Shown here: positions 43,116 to 52,293 of the stretch, one piece after another | Position numbering within the stretch: the stretch's first letter is position 1 | How the letters are laid out: each line of letters opens with the position of its first letter | NCBI RefSeq assembly: GCF_024505055.1 | Contig: NZ_JANIBL010000005.1 | Location: forward strand, 1-64,000 | Source: Methylomonas rosea | GTDB lineage: Bacteria > Pseudomonadota > Gammaproteobacteria > Methylococcales > Methylomonadaceae | DNA: 64,000 nucleotides | Reading direction: 5' to 3' | Notes under the pieces: generated by a model | Database searches by the model: none | The model's input: only the letters and a program-made list of their open reading frames with translations | What the model was told of the DNA's origin: nothing | Translations under genes and position numbers: made by a program

Positions 43116-43577
43116 GATTCCTTCCTCTTGCTTGCTATTGTTATAGTTATTAATGCTATAGCTGGCATACACCGATGACTGTTTAGTCGTGTCGGCTTGA
43201 ATGGCATGTTGATATGCGCGCTTGGAAAACAACTTGCCGGTCTGCTTAGGTATGCCGTTATCGGCGGCCAAGCAATTGTTAATCCACCCGTGAGCCAAAC
43301 GCCGAGCTTTAGCGGAGTATCAATAATAGACCAATCGTAACTAATTGAAATAAAAAGCGAAAGACAAAATGTTGCTTAGCAACAACCGTGCCTAAATGCG
43401 AAGCGCGTCACAAAACGTGGTGGATTCCGCCCGACTGCCGCCTAGCAAACGGAACGCGTCTCTGGCGACGGAATCGGCTACAAAACATTCCGGTTCGTTC
43501 TCTGCGGACCTTAATCAGATTGTCATTTGCCGCTGCCTATAATCCGGGCCTCTTCACAATGCTTAGGAGCAGTCGCA
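43116..43577. other. Divergent intergenic region, P450 operon and phoD
   Basis: 462 bp between the leftward GST-P450 gene and the rightward phoD gene. It holds the Pho-box-like promoter for phoD and must hold the promoter of the P450 operon, which I cannot place. The open frame of the P450 gene continues to 43298 but without homology. Confidence 0.45.
43509..43543 (+). promoter_or_regulatory. Pho-box-like PhoB promoter of phoD-glpQ
   Basis: CCTTAATCAGATTGTCAT (43509-43526) has two half-sites 11 bp apart; the second (TTGTCAT) matches 6 of 7, the first 4 of 7. Eleven bases further is a perfect TATAAT (43538-43543), and there is no -35 box at normal distance. This is the geometry of PhoB-dependent promoters and fits the products encoded. 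Confidence 0.5.
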
Positions 43578-45194
43578 ATGCAATTACTAAAACCCAGCTG
43601 TCAATTTTTAAAACCGGCCAAACTGGCATTGGCAATCGCCGGCTTGTTAACGCTGAACGCGCCGGTATTTGCGGAAACCGTTGAAGTGCCGCAAATGGAG
43701 CAAGGTATCCAAATCGGTGATTTAGCGCCCGGACGCGCTATCGTCTGGAGCCGGGCTGACCGCCCCTCGCGCATGATGCTGAAATATGCCTATAACCCGC
43801 AGTTCAAGGATGCGGTCAGTGTCCGTGGTCCTTACGCACTGGCGGAGACCGACTTTACAGCTCGCCAAGACTTGACCGGGCTACTCGAAGGCAAAGACGT
43901 TTACGTGAAAGTCTGGTTTGAAGATTTGACCAATGCCCGTGGCAAAAGCGAACCGGTGGTTGGGCATTTTCATACTATCGGCAAGCGTGACGATATCCGT
44001 TTCGTCTGGGGCGGCGACACCGCCGGCCAAGGCTGGGGTATCAACGAAAGCTTCGGCGGCATGAAAATTTACGAAGCCATGCGCCAAGTGCAACCGCAGT
44101 TTTTCATTCAAAGCGGCGACAATGTATATTCCGACGGTCCGATTCCTGAGAGCAAGCTGGCCGAGAATGGCCAGGTTTGGACTAACGTGGTCACTCCGGA
44201 AGTGAGTAAAGTTGCGGAAACCTTGGACGAGTTCCGTGGCCGTTACAAATACAATCTATTAGACGAAAACGTCCGTCGCTTCAATGCCGAAGTACCGCAA
44301 ATCTGGCAGTGGGACGATCATGAAGTGGTCAATAACTGGTCGGATTCCAAAGACTTGAGTGCCGATCCGCGCTACACCGAAAAGAACGTGCCTACGCTGA
44401 TTGCCCGCGCGACAAAAGCCTTCCTGGAGTATGCACCGCTGCGCCCACACGACGCAGAAGAATCCGAGCGGATTTATCGCAAAATTTCCTACGGCAAACT
44501 GTTGGATGTGTTTGTGTTGGATATGCGCAGCTATCGTGGCCCTAACACCGCTAATCTGCAATCTCAAGAAAATGCCGAAACCGCCTTCCTCGGGGCAGAG
44601 CAAATGGCTTGGTTGCAGGACGAGTTGAAAAACTCTAAAGCCACCTGGAAAGTCATCTCCGCAGACATGCCGATTGGTTTGAATATCGGCGACGGTAACA
44701 CTGCCCAAGGCCAGGCGCGTTGGGAAGCGGTTGCTAACGGCAACGACGGTGCCGCTGCGGGCCGTGAACTGGAAGTTGCACGGTTGTTGAGCTTTATCAA
44801 GCATGAGCATATCAACAACCTGGTTTGGCTGACTGCCGATGTCCACTATGCCGCCGCGCATTATTACGATCCTGCCAAGGCCGCCTCCAAAGATTTTGCG
44901 CCGTTCTGGGAATTCGTCGCCGGTCCATTAAACGCCGGCTCCTTCGGGCCAAACAGCACGGACGGCACTTTCGGCCCGCAAGTGGTTTTCTATAAAGCGC
45001 CGCCAGCCGGCCAAGTCAATCTGTCGCCTTACGCCGGCCTGCAATTCTTTGGCGAAGTGAACATCGACAAAAAAAGCCGGGCCATGACGGTGGATTTTAA
45101 GGACATCGACGGCGCGGTTGTCTTCAGCAAAACCCTGGCGGCGGAAGCCGACCGTGAGCACGAACACGATCATCACGACCGCGATCACGACTAA
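43578..45194 (+). CDS. phoD: PhoD-family alkaline phosphatase, secreted
   Basis: 538 residues from the ATG at 43578 behind AGGAG. A signal peptide (about 1-34, ending VFAETVE) leads to a PhoD-type domain: N-terminal beta module (GIQIGDLAPGRAIVWSRADRP), then the metallophosphatase core with WGGDTAGQGWG, FIQSGDNVYSDGPI, WDDHEVVNNW, DMRSYRG and WLTADVHYAAAHYYDP. It hydrolyses phosphate mono- and diesters outside the cytoplasm. A histidine-rich tail (EHEHDHHDRDHD) ends the protein. glpQ follows after 85 bp, and a Pho-box-like site precedes it. Confidence 0.92.
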   Translation: MQLLKPSCQFLKPAKLALAIAGLLTLNAPVFAETVEVPQMEQGIQIGDLAPGRAIVWSRADRPSRMMLKYAYNPQFKDAVSVRGPYALAETDFTARQDLTGLLEGKDVYVKVWFEDLTNARGKSEPVVGHFHTIGKRDDIRFVWGGDTAGQGWGINESFGGMKIYEAMRQVQPQFFIQSGDNVYSDGPIPESKLAENGQVWTNVVTPEVSKVAETLDEFRGRYKYNLLDENVRRFNAEVPQIWQWDDHEVVNNWSDSKDLSADPRYTEKNVPTLIARATKAFLEYAPLRPHDAEESERIYRKISYGKLLDVFVLDMRSYRGPNTANLQSQENAETAFLGAEQMAWLQDELKNSKATWKVISADMPIGLNIGDGNTAQGQARWEAVANGNDGAAAGRELEVARLLSFIKHEHINNLVWLTADVHYAAAHYYDPAKAASKDFAPFWEFVAGPLNAGSFGPNSTDGTFGPQVVFYKAPPAGQVNLSPYAGLQFFGEVNIDKKSRAMTVDFKDIDGAVVFSKTLAAEADREHEHDHHDRDHD

Positions 45195-45278
45195 AACCAA
45201 ATTGCCGGGGTGGTGTTTGCCGCCCGGCAATTTCTCTGGTTAAGACATTTAACTTCAAGCAAAATAAGGACTCTATTC

Positions 45279-46514
45279 ATGTTGAAACCCACGTTATTGA
45301 CTATTGCCATGCTGGCTTCACTCGGTGCGCAAAACAGTGCTCAGGCGCTGCCGCACAGCGAACATCAAGAACATGCCGATGCCGGCCCGCTGGTTATTGG
45401 CCATCGCGGCGCGTCCGGCTATCGCCCGGAACATACTTTGGCCGGCTATGCCTTGGCGGTTGAAATGGGCGCGGACTTTATCGAGCCGGATCTGGTACTG
45501 ACCAAGGACGGCCAAATGATTGCCCGCCACGAACCGATGATAGGCGGCACCACCGATGTGGCGAATCATCCGGAATTTGCCGATCGAAAAACCACCCGTA
45601 TGGTCGATGGCTTTGCGGTGACCGATTGGTTTGCCAGCGACTTTACCTTGAAAGAAATCAAAACCCTGCGCGCCATTCAAACCCGCGGCCGGGATAATTC
45701 TTATGACGGCGAGTTTGAAATCCCAACCTTGAACGAAGTGATTGCGCTGGCCAAGCTGCAAAGCGAAAAAACCGGCCGCCGCATTGGCATCTACCCTGAA
45801 ATCAAGCATTCCACTTATCACGCCGAACTGAAGAACGCTAAAGGTAAGCCGCTATTTGGTAAGAATTTTTTCGAAGATAAACTGCTGAAAAAACTGCATA
45901 AGGCTTACGGCAACAGTGCTTGCGCGCCGGTGTTCATCCAGTCATTTGAAGTCAGCAATCTGCAATACCTGAGTCGCAAGACCGATATCAAATTGGTGCA
46001 GTTGATCGATGCGGACGATGTCAATGCCGACGGCTCGATGTCGCTGGTCGCACCTTACAAGCAGCCTTATGACTTCGTGGTAAAAGGCGATCAACGGACG
46101 TTTGCCGACTTGCTGAGCAACGACGGTTTGGATTTTGTTAAAACCTACGCGGATGCGGTAGGTCCGTGGAAGCCTTATCTGGTGAAAACCGTAGCCGTCG
46201 ATTTTGACCGCAACGGCGACGGTAAAATCAACATTAGTGACCGTATTGTCGAAGGTAGCACCGGCGTAGTAGAAATGGCCCACGACAAAGGCTTGCTGGT
46301 CCATACCTGGACCTTCCGCAACGATGCCAGCGGCTACGGCTTTGCCGATCCGCAACAGGAAATGATGTATTACTTTGATTTGGGTGTTGACGGCTTGTTT
46401 ACCGATTTCGCCGATACCGGGGTTGCGGCGCGCGATGCGTCGATTAATGCCGGTAATGTTGGATATTTAGGACATTGCGGATCCGAGCATCGTGACCACC
46501 GGCGTCATCGCTAA
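45279..46514 (+). CDS. glpQ: Glycerophosphodiester phosphodiesterase, secreted
   Basis: 411 residues from the ATG at 45279. A signal peptide (about 1-24) precedes a GlpQ-type TIM barrel: VIGHRGASGYRPEHTLAGY with the catalytic histidine and glutamate, FIEPDLVLTKDGQMIARHEP, and IYPEIKHSTYH. Near residue 305 an insertion, DFDRNGDGKINISD, has the spacing of an EF-hand calcium loop. The tail is histidine-rich (HCGSEHRDHRRHR). It releases glycerol 3-phosphate from phospholipid head groups and works with PhoD in phosphate scavenging. Confidence 0.93.
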   Translation: MLKPTLLTIAMLASLGAQNSAQALPHSEHQEHADAGPLVIGHRGASGYRPEHTLAGYALAVEMGADFIEPDLVLTKDGQMIARHEPMIGGTTDVANHPEFADRKTTRMVDGFAVTDWFASDFTLKEIKTLRAIQTRGRDNSYDGEFEIPTLNEVIALAKLQSEKTGRRIGIYPEIKHSTYHAELKNAKGKPLFGKNFFEDKLLKKLHKAYGNSACAPVFIQSFEVSNLQYLSRKTDIKLVQLIDADDVNADGSMSLVAPYKQPYDFVVKGDQRTFADLLSNDGLDFVKTYADAVGPWKPYLVKTVAVDFDRNGDGKINISDRIVEGSTGVVEMAHDKGLLVHTWTFRNDASGYGFADPQQEMMYYFDLGVDGLFTDFADTGVAARDASINAGNVGYLGHCGSEHRDHRRHR

Positions 46515-46648
46515 TCGGCTATAGCGTGAAACACTGGCTCGGAAGTCTGATGTTGGGTTTGTACGGCATGATTTTAAAGCAGTGGTTAAGAGTTTATATG
46601 TTTGCCGCATTTGATCGATGTCAAATGGCTTTGACTGAACGGTGTCAT

Positions 46649-46682
46649 GATGCTGTCCAAGCCTTAAGGCTTGGACAGCATC
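46649..46682 (+). terminator. Perfect 15-bp hairpin
   Basis: GATGCTGTCCAAGCC pairs exactly with GGCTTGGACAGCATC around a TTAA loop, followed by TCCTTT. It lies 135 bp after glpQ and before a small lipoprotein gene. The unusually long perfect stem and weak T tract leave open whether it is a terminator or another RNA or DNA signal. Confidence 0.5.
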
Positions 46683-46749
46683 TCCTTTGACAATGCGCTG
46701 TGGCGCTGCAAAGGCGAATTATAAAAACATCGTCACAACAGGAAAATTC

Positions 46750-46869
46750 ATGAAATTAATCAGCCAAGTATTATTGTTAGTTATCGCAGTAACCACCCTG
46801 GCCGCATGCGGCGAGCAAGGTGTTGGCCCGAGCAAACCAAAAGCTGATTCCTCTAAAGAAATCAAATAA
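46750..46869 (+). CDS. Small lipoprotein (LptM- or entericidin-like size)
   Basis: 39 residues from the ATG at 46750. A lipoprotein signal MKLISQVLLLVIAVTTLAAC places the lipidated cysteine at residue 20; the mature tail GEQGVGPSKPKADSSKEIK is short, polar and lysine-rich. AGGAAA precedes the ATG. The C-G-E-Q-G start recalls LptM but lacks its PLY segment, so I leave it unnamed. It converges on fnr. Confidence 0.7.
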   Translation: MKLISQVLLLVIAVTTLAACGEQGVGPSKPKADSSKEIK

Positions 46870-46920
46870 GCGGCTTCAGCTTGGAACGCGATATTGCCGC
46901 GTCTTTTCGGTCCGGCAATA

Positions 46921-47670
46921 TCAATCCGGGGCGCTGGCGTGGACAGCGCAATTTACCGTACAAGAATTAACCGCGGTTCTCAAGGCGCCTAAATTGTGGA
47001 TTTGTATCCCGCGTTGCTTGACGGAAATAATGCCTTGTTGGCTTAAATAAGCTAACTGCCGGCTGACTGTTTCAATCGTCAGGCCTAGAAAATTGGCCAT
47101 ATGCAAACGGCTCATCGTCAAATTGAATGCCGTGCTGGAAAAGCCCAATGCTGCATAGCGTTGTGAGAGCATCAATAAAAAAGTGGCCATCCGTTCCTTG
47201 GCGGAGCGATGTCCCAGCAAGATAATCTTGTCGTGGTCCGACGCGATTTCTTTGCCCAAAATTCGCATCAGCTGGCTATGTAAGCTAGGTATCTTGCCGC
47301 ATAATTCATTGAGATTGCTTAACGGCAATTCGCAGACCGAAGCGGTTTCCAGCGCAACCGTCGAACAAGTAAAGCGTCCGTGTTGCAGCGAATCCAGCCC
47401 CATCAATTCCCCGGGCAAATAAAACCCCATGGTTTGTTCTTCGCCTTCCTCGTTAGCGATAAAGCTTCTGAAAGAGCCGGATTTGATGGCATATAAGCTG
47501 CGGCAAGTATCGCCTTGCCGGTAGAGTAAATCGTCGATCCGCAGTGGCCGCCGTTCGCGGACTATTGTCGCCAGTTCTTCGACTTCTGACTGTTGTAAAC
47601 CAAAAGGCAGGCATAATTCGGACAGCTTGCAGGTTTGGCAAGTGACCTTGGTGGAGTTGGATTCAGTCAC
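46921..47670 (-). CDS. fnr: FNR-type oxygen-sensing transcription factor
   Basis: 249 residues, CRP/FNR family. Cysteines C11, C14 and C20 (CQTCKLSELC) plus C113 in ASVCELP match the four ligands of the oxygen-labile 4Fe-4S cluster. The cNMP-like sensor fold is followed by a long dimer helix and a C-terminal helix-turn-helix with the recognition helix LTIETVSRQL, whose E--SR residues read TTGAT half-sites. It would activate genes when oxygen is low; cydAB and the haemoglobin are possible targets, but I see no convincing TTGAT-N4-ATCAA in front of them. Confidence 0.92.
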   Translation of the reverse strand: MTESNSTKVTCQTCKLSELCLPFGLQQSEVEELATIVRERRPLRIDDLLYRQGDTCRSLYAIKSGSFRSFIANEEGEEQTMGFYLPGELMGLDSLQHGRFTCSTVALETASVCELPLSNLNELCGKIPSLHSQLMRILGKEIASDHDKIILLGHRSAKERMATFLLMLSQRYAALGFSSTAFNLTMSRLHMANFLGLTIETVSRQLAYLSQQGIISVKQRGIQIHNLGALRTAVNSCTVNCAVHASAPD

Positions 47671-47902
47671 GTTTGCCCTGGGTTAATGTCGCTGTAAACT
47701 GCATAGTAACAGAGCTTGCTGAATTACATGCCTTGCCTCACACGGGCGCGTGGATTTCTTCCATCTTTCCTGGTCCGGCCAGGCATACTCCGCTGGCACT
47801 ATCCTATTTCCGATACGCTATCCTTCGGTGACTATGGTATTTTAGCCGCCCTATATCGCGCCGCGATTCGCCGGCTTACAACACAGGATTATTCGCAAAA
47901 CA

Positions 47903-50140
47903 ATGGGTGTACAGGAAAACTTCGAACAACTCCCGCTAAAAGAATTCACCGAAAAAGCCTACCTGGATTATTCCATGTACGTCATTTTGGATCGGGCTTT
48001 GCCGCATATTGGCGACGGCTTAAAGCCGGTGCAGCGCCGTATTGTCTATGCGATGTCGGAGCTGGGTTTGACCGCGCTGGCCAAGTACAAAAAATCGGCG
48101 CGTACTGTCGGTGACGTGTTGGGTAAATACCATCCGCACGGCGACTCGGCATGTTACGAAGCCATGGTGCTGATGGCGCAGGACTTTTCTTACCGCTATC
48201 CGTTAATTGACGGCCAGGGCAACTGGGGGTCGCCGGACGATCCGAAATCCTTTGCAGCGATGCGGTACACCGAATCGCGACTGACTGCCTATGCACAAAC
48301 CCTACTCAGCGAGCTGGGGCAGGGTACGGTGGATTGGACCGACAATTTCGACGGCACCTTGAAAGAACCGAGTTTGATGCCGGCCCGTTTGCCGAATGTG
48401 CTGTTGAATGGCACCATGGGCATTGCCGTGGGTATGGCGACCGACATTCCGCCGCATAATCTGCGGGAAGTAGCCAACGCCTGTCTGCAATTACTTGACG
48501 CCCCTGAAACGCCTCTGGAGAACTTGCTGACACATATCAAGGGGCCGGATTATCCGACCGATGCCGAGATTGTCACGGCTAGTGCCGATATTCAAAAAAT
48601 GTATGCGACCGGCAACGGTTCGGTAAAGATGAGGGCGAAGTACGAGCTGGAAGATGGCAACATCGTCATCACCGCCTTGCCGCATCAAGTCTCCGGCGCC
48701 AAGTTGCTGGAACAAATTGCCGCGCAAATGCTGGCGAAAAAGCTGCCGATGATCGAGGATTTACGCGATGAATCGGATCATGAGAATCCGACACGGTTGT
48801 TGGTTATTCCCAAGACCAAACGCATTGATGTCGATGCGGTGATGTCGCATCTGTTCGCTACCACTGACCTGGAGAAAAATTACCGGGTCAATATGAACAT
48901 GATCGGCTTGAACGGTAAGCCGCAGGTCAAGAATTTGCGCATGATTTTGACCGAATGGATCAGCTTCAGAACCGAAACCGTACGCCGCCGTTTGCAATAT
49001 CGCTTGGATAAGGTGCTGGCGCGTTTGCATATTCTGGAAGGTTTGCTGATTGCCTACTTAAATATCGATGAAGTGATCGCCATCATCCGCGCCGAGGATC
49101 ACCCCAAGCCGGTGTTGATGGCACGTTTTGGCTTGAGCGACTTGCAGGCGGAAGCAATTCTGGAACTGAAGCTGCGCCACTTGGCCAAGCTGGAGGAAAT
49201 GAAGATTCGCGGCGAACAGGACGAGTTGGAGCAGGAGCGCCAAGCGTTGGAAAAAACTCTGGGTTCCGAGCGTTTGCTGAATCGTCTGATCCGCAAGGAA
49301 ATTGAACGAGACGCGGAAAAATACGGCGATGACCGCCGTTCGCCCATCGTTGCCCGCGAAGCCGCGCAGGCATTGGATACGACCGAGCTAATCGCCAACG
49401 AGCCGGTCACTATTATTTTGTCGCAAAAAGGTTGGATACGCGCCGCCAAGGGTTATGACATCGAAGTGGAAAGTCTCAGCTACCGGGCCGGCGATGGGCA
49501 TTTATCGTCGGCAAAAGGCCGGACTACTCAGCCGGCGTATGTGTTGGATTCCACGGGGCGCGTCTATACGATTACTACGCACGATCTGCCGTCCGCGCGT
49601 AGTCAGGGTGAGCCGCTGACCGGTAGACTTAATCCGCCGCCAGGCAGTTTGTTCACCGATGTGTTTACCGGGCAGCCTGATGATTGGTTGTTGATTGCCA
49701 GCAATGCCGGTTACGGCTTTCGGGTTCAAGTAAAAGAGCTGCAAAGTAAAAATAAGGCGGGTAAGGCGTTGTTGAGCTTGCCTACAGGAGCAAAAGTTTT
49801 GACACCCGCGCCTATTCCGAACGGTCTTGACTTGCTGGCGGTTGCGACATTGCAGGGAAGGCTGCTGATATTTCCGGCGCTGGATTTGCCGGAGCTGGCG
49901 AAAGGCAAGGGCAATAAGCTGATCCAAATTCCCGGTGGAGACTTAGTTTCCGGCAAGGATGCGGTGGTTGCGGTGACAGCGTTGTCAGCGAATAGCGAAT
50001 TAAAAATCGTCTCCGGCAAACGACACGTTACACTCAAGGCTATGGATATTGCTCAATACACCGGCAATCGCGCCAATCGCGGCACAGCATTGCCGCGCGG
50101 CTTCCAAAAAGTGGATGGGCTGGAGTGTGTTGTCGCTTAA
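47903..50140 (+). CDS. parC: DNA topoisomerase IV subunit A
   Basis: 745 residues. The breakage-reunion domain has [31 protein letters not shown], the quinolone-resistance region [13 protein letters not shown], and [11 protein letters not shown] with the active-site tyrosine. The tower and coiled-coil parts ([19 protein letters not shown]) and a ParC-type C-terminal beta-pinwheel without a GyrA box (about 500-745) follow. With ParE it decatenates replicated chromosomes. parE is not adjacent. The ATG at 47903 fits the family start [12 protein letters not shown]. Confidence 0.95.
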   Translation: MGVQENFEQLPLKEFTEKAYLDYSMYVILDRALPHIGDGLKPVQRRIVYAMSELGLTALAKYKKSARTVGDVLGKYHPHGDSACYEAMVLMAQDFSYRYPLIDGQGNWGSPDDPKSFAAMRYTESRLTAYAQTLLSELGQGTVDWTDNFDGTLKEPSLMPARLPNVLLNGTMGIAVGMATDIPPHNLREVANACLQLLDAPETPLENLLTHIKGPDYPTDAEIVTASADIQKMYATGNGSVKMRAKYELEDGNIVITALPHQVSGAKLLEQIAAQMLAKKLPMIEDLRDESDHENPTRLLVIPKTKRIDVDAVMSHLFATTDLEKNYRVNMNMIGLNGKPQVKNLRMILTEWISFRTETVRRRLQYRLDKVLARLHILEGLLIAYLNIDEVIAIIRAEDHPKPVLMARFGLSDLQAEAILELKLRHLAKLEEMKIRGEQDELEQERQALEKTLGSERLLNRLIRKEIERDAEKYGDDRRSPIVAREAAQALDTTELIANEPVTIILSQKGWIRAAKGYDIEVESLSYRAGDGHLSSAKGRTTQPAYVLDSTGRVYTITTHDLPSARSQGEPLTGRLNPPPGSLFTDVFTGQPDDWLLIASNAGYGFRVQVKELQSKNKAGKALLSLPTGAKVLTPAPIPNGLDLLAVATLQGRLLIFPALDLPELAKGKGNKLIQIPGGDLVSGKDAVVAVTALSANSELKIVSGKRHVTLKAMDIAQYTGNRANRGTALPRGFQKVDGLECVVA

Positions 50141-50253
50141 CACGTCGCCTGCGTTAGATCATAATATTGAGGCTTTCAACGCTTTTTTGGAGTTTTTTGT
50201 GCCAGCTATTTGACGGCTAAAATCGGATTATCAGATCAATGTGAAAAAATCTG

Positions 50254-50282
50254 TTGACGTAAGTAATCTACGTCTTTATCAT
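50254..50282 (+). promoter_or_regulatory. Strong sigma-70-type promoter of the tRNA operon
   Basis: TTGACG (50254-50259) and TATCAT (50277-50282) each match 5 of 6 consensus bases with an ideal 17-bp spacer. Transcription would start near 50289, about 45 bases before the first tRNA. Confidence 0.65.
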
Positions 50283-50333
50283 AGCTATCTTTCTGGAGTG
50301 CTTCCGCTCTTCGGGATAATAAGAAGGTCAATT

Positions 50334-50410
50334 CGGGGTATAGCGCAGTCTGGTAGCGCGTCTGCTTTGGGAGCAGAATGTCGGGAGTTCGAATCTCTCT
50401 ACCCCGACCA
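50334..50410 (+). tRNA. tRNA-Pro (anticodon TGG)
   Basis: 77 bases including an encoded CCA. The acceptor stem pairs CGGGGTA with TACCCCG, the anticodon loop is TTTGGGA with TGG, and the T loop is TTCGAAT. First of three tRNAs in one transcript. Confidence 0.96.
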
Positions 50411-50416
50411 AGATTT

Positions 50417-50493
50417 GCGCTTGTAGCTCAGCTGGATAGAGCATCGGCCTTCTAAGCCGAGGGTCGCAGGTTCGAGTCCTGCCAAGCGTGCCA
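50417..50493 (+). tRNA. tRNA-Arg (anticodon TCT)
   Basis: 77 bases with encoded CCA. The acceptor stem pairs GCGCTTG with CAAGCGT (one G-T pair at the end), the anticodon loop CTTCTAA holds TCT, and the T loop is TTCGAGT. It reads AGA, a rare arginine codon. Confidence 0.95.
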
Positions 50494-50513
50494 TCGCAAA
50501 AATTCATCATTAT

Positions 50514-50590
50514 GGTGAGCGTAGCTCAGTTGGTAGAGTCCCGGATTGTGATTCCGGTTGTCGTGGGTTCGAGCCCCATCGTTCACCCCA
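50514..50590 (+). tRNA. tRNA-His (anticodon GTG)
   Basis: Encoded CCA; the acceptor stem pairs GTGAGCG with CGTTCAC, and the extra G at 50514 faces the discriminator C, the identity element of tRNA-His. The anticodon loop TTGTGAT has GTG. Its 3' end borders a decayed mobile region. Confidence 0.95.
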
Positions 50591-50812
50591 ATAAATTCAA
50601 TAACTTAAGGTAAAGCTTAAGTTAGTCTAAAATCCCATGCAAGCACTATGTAAGCAGATGGAGAAACTTTCCATTCCTGACGTGCAAGCAAACCCCCTCG
50701 ATTATCACCGGCAATTGACCGGCTAAACTGCTATTCCCGCCACAGAAAACCACCCCAACCGCCCGCCAAAAACGCGGCATACTGTCAGTGCGCTTTTAGG
50801 CATTTAAGCGCG

Positions 50813-50902
50813 CCGGTTGCCGGGCACGGTGAGTTGAGTCATTGAGGCAACCGGGACTTATAAGCCGGCGTCTTTCTTCATGGTTTGGCGCCGGCTTTTT
50901 TA
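50813..50902 (+). ncRNA. Candidate structured RNA with two hairpins and intrinsic terminator
   Basis: CCGGTTGCC/GGCAACCGG (50813-50821 with 50846-50854) and AAGCCGGCG/CGCCGGCTT (50862-50870 with 50889-50897) are two perfect 9-bp stems in a row, the second followed by a run of T residues. Similar paired hairpins precede Ash/Icd-like genes in P4-type satellites, so it may be a phage regulatory leader RNA. At minimum the second hairpin is a good terminator. Confidence 0.45.
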
Positions 50903-51482
50903 TGTCTGGCGGTTTTTGTCTTGATGATGGCTTGGCGCTGATCCACGCGGCGTAGGTGTAAACAAGTGTTTTGGATGGACTGCTGAAAAATCAGCAGTGA
51001 CCTTGTTTATCTCCTTGAACGAGGATTTTACTGGCTTAAAATTGGAGCCACCGTTCTTTTTCAATGACTTAGCTTTTTTACAATGTCTTGATACTGACTT
51101 GTGATCCCCACCCAGTCGTCAGCTCTTCACGAGCCTCGGTGCGTTTTGAATTACCGCCAACGGCGGAAATTAAAACAAACCAGCTATTCACGCGCGCGGG
51201 TGCATTCTCAGGGCAAAACCGCCGTTCTGGCGGTTTTACGGATGGCGTCGGGAATGCCGACGGCAGTTTGAAGGGTGGTGAAACAGCGCCCCTTGCAGTG
51301 TTTACAACGTCTTTCGATAACCCATTGATTTTACTGCTATCGGAATTTCCGACACTAAACAAATCAATGGCTTGGCCTCTGGCTTGCGGCTGCCTAGAAT
51401 TAGCGAGTAAAGTCCTGATTCATTGATGACGGTTATTTCTTGCTGACCTCCAGGGGTCTGCATTAAACGCAGACCCTTTTCA

Positions 51483-51680
51483 TCATTTTGTAGAAGGCGC
51501 TAAGCCGTTGATTTTGTTAAATTCAGGCAAAACGCCTGATTTGCGGCAATGAGTTGAAACGGCTTTTGCCGGATCAGCATAACCAAGCGCGGTCGCTACA
51601 TCACGAGCAACAAACCAAAGTGCGCAGAATTGCGCGACTTCAACCGTTCGATAACACACGATTTTATGCCATTCCGGCAC
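51483..51680 (-). pseudogene. BRO-N (phage antirepressor) domain fragment
   Basis: 65 codons, with CALWFVARDVATALGYADPAKAVSTHCRK matching the core of BRO-N domains (W-FVA-DV--ALGY--P-KAV--HC). The protein ends soon after and lacks the usual following half and partner domain, so this is a remnant. Such antirepressors are typical of prophages and satellites. Confidence 0.55.
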
Positions 51681-51796
51681 CCATCATCGTTGACTGAAAA
51701 AGTGATGGAATTTTGTTGACTTGGAACAGAGTATCTACACAGGTATGCAATCTCCATGTATGTTGTTACGTATCAATAGTTTGAAGCGCGTGCAAC

Positions 51797-52009
51797 TTAC
51801 AGCATGAATTGGTAATCTTGATCTCCAGCGTAATGTTGCCGGGCTTTAACCGTAAGCTTTTTAACCCCGGAAGTTGGGTTAAATTTTACTTTTTCATATT
51901 CATACGCCCAGCTAAATACTCGTTTTATGCATGCGATTTCCTTATAGGCGCGAATAGCAGACACTTGACTCCTGGCAACATGGATAGGTGGGCTCAAACC
52001 ATTGAGCAA
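51797..52009 (-). pseudogene. Tyrosine recombinase (integrase) fragment
   Basis: 70 codons, with SQVSAIRAYKEIACIKRVFSWAYEYEKVKFNPTSGVKKL resembling the SAM-like N-terminal DNA-binding domain of phage integrases (a helix ending in FSWA, then NP--GV). The catalytic domain with the R-H-R-Y residues is missing. It marks the former integration module of the island next to tRNA-His. Confidence 0.55.
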
Positions 52010-52293
52010 TAATTCCAGAATTTAACGTGAAGTCCCAGCCATTGATTGGGTTGCCTTTTTAAACTGCGGCAGCAAGTTATAGGCCTGATATTGCTTTCTT
52101 CTTGGTTTTTTTGGATATGTTCCACTCTGTCTGTGTGTCCTTACGGATTACTCAAAACTAGCATGCCCTTTACTTAATGGGCTGTTCAATTTTTCAGCAC
52201 CGGCTCTATCGCCCTTTAACTGTGAATCTTCACACATCTATTTTCTGTTTCTCTGTGCGCTTATTTTATAAAATTAGATGATATTTAAGCGGG

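Larger units (their letters stand above)
50591..52293. other. Decayed prophage or satellite island downstream of the tRNA cluster
   Basis: 1.7 kb without an intact gene between tRNA-His and rsgA. It contains an AT-rich hairpin (AACTTAAG/CTTAAGTT, 50602-50623), a structured GC-rich segment ending in a strong terminator (50813-50902), an open frame at 51088-51426 with a phage Ash/Icd-like composition (TRAGAFSGQNRRSGGFTDGV), a BRO-N-like fragment and an integrase-like fragment, both on the minus strand. The mix of fragments next to a tRNA suggests an integrated element that has mostly been lost. No second copy of the tRNA end is visible as an att site. Confidence 0.5.

Noticed and set aside
43116-43298. 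N-terminal extension of the GST-P450 protein
   Set aside because: It is polar and without homology, and the strong ribosome site lies directly before the ATG at 43115.
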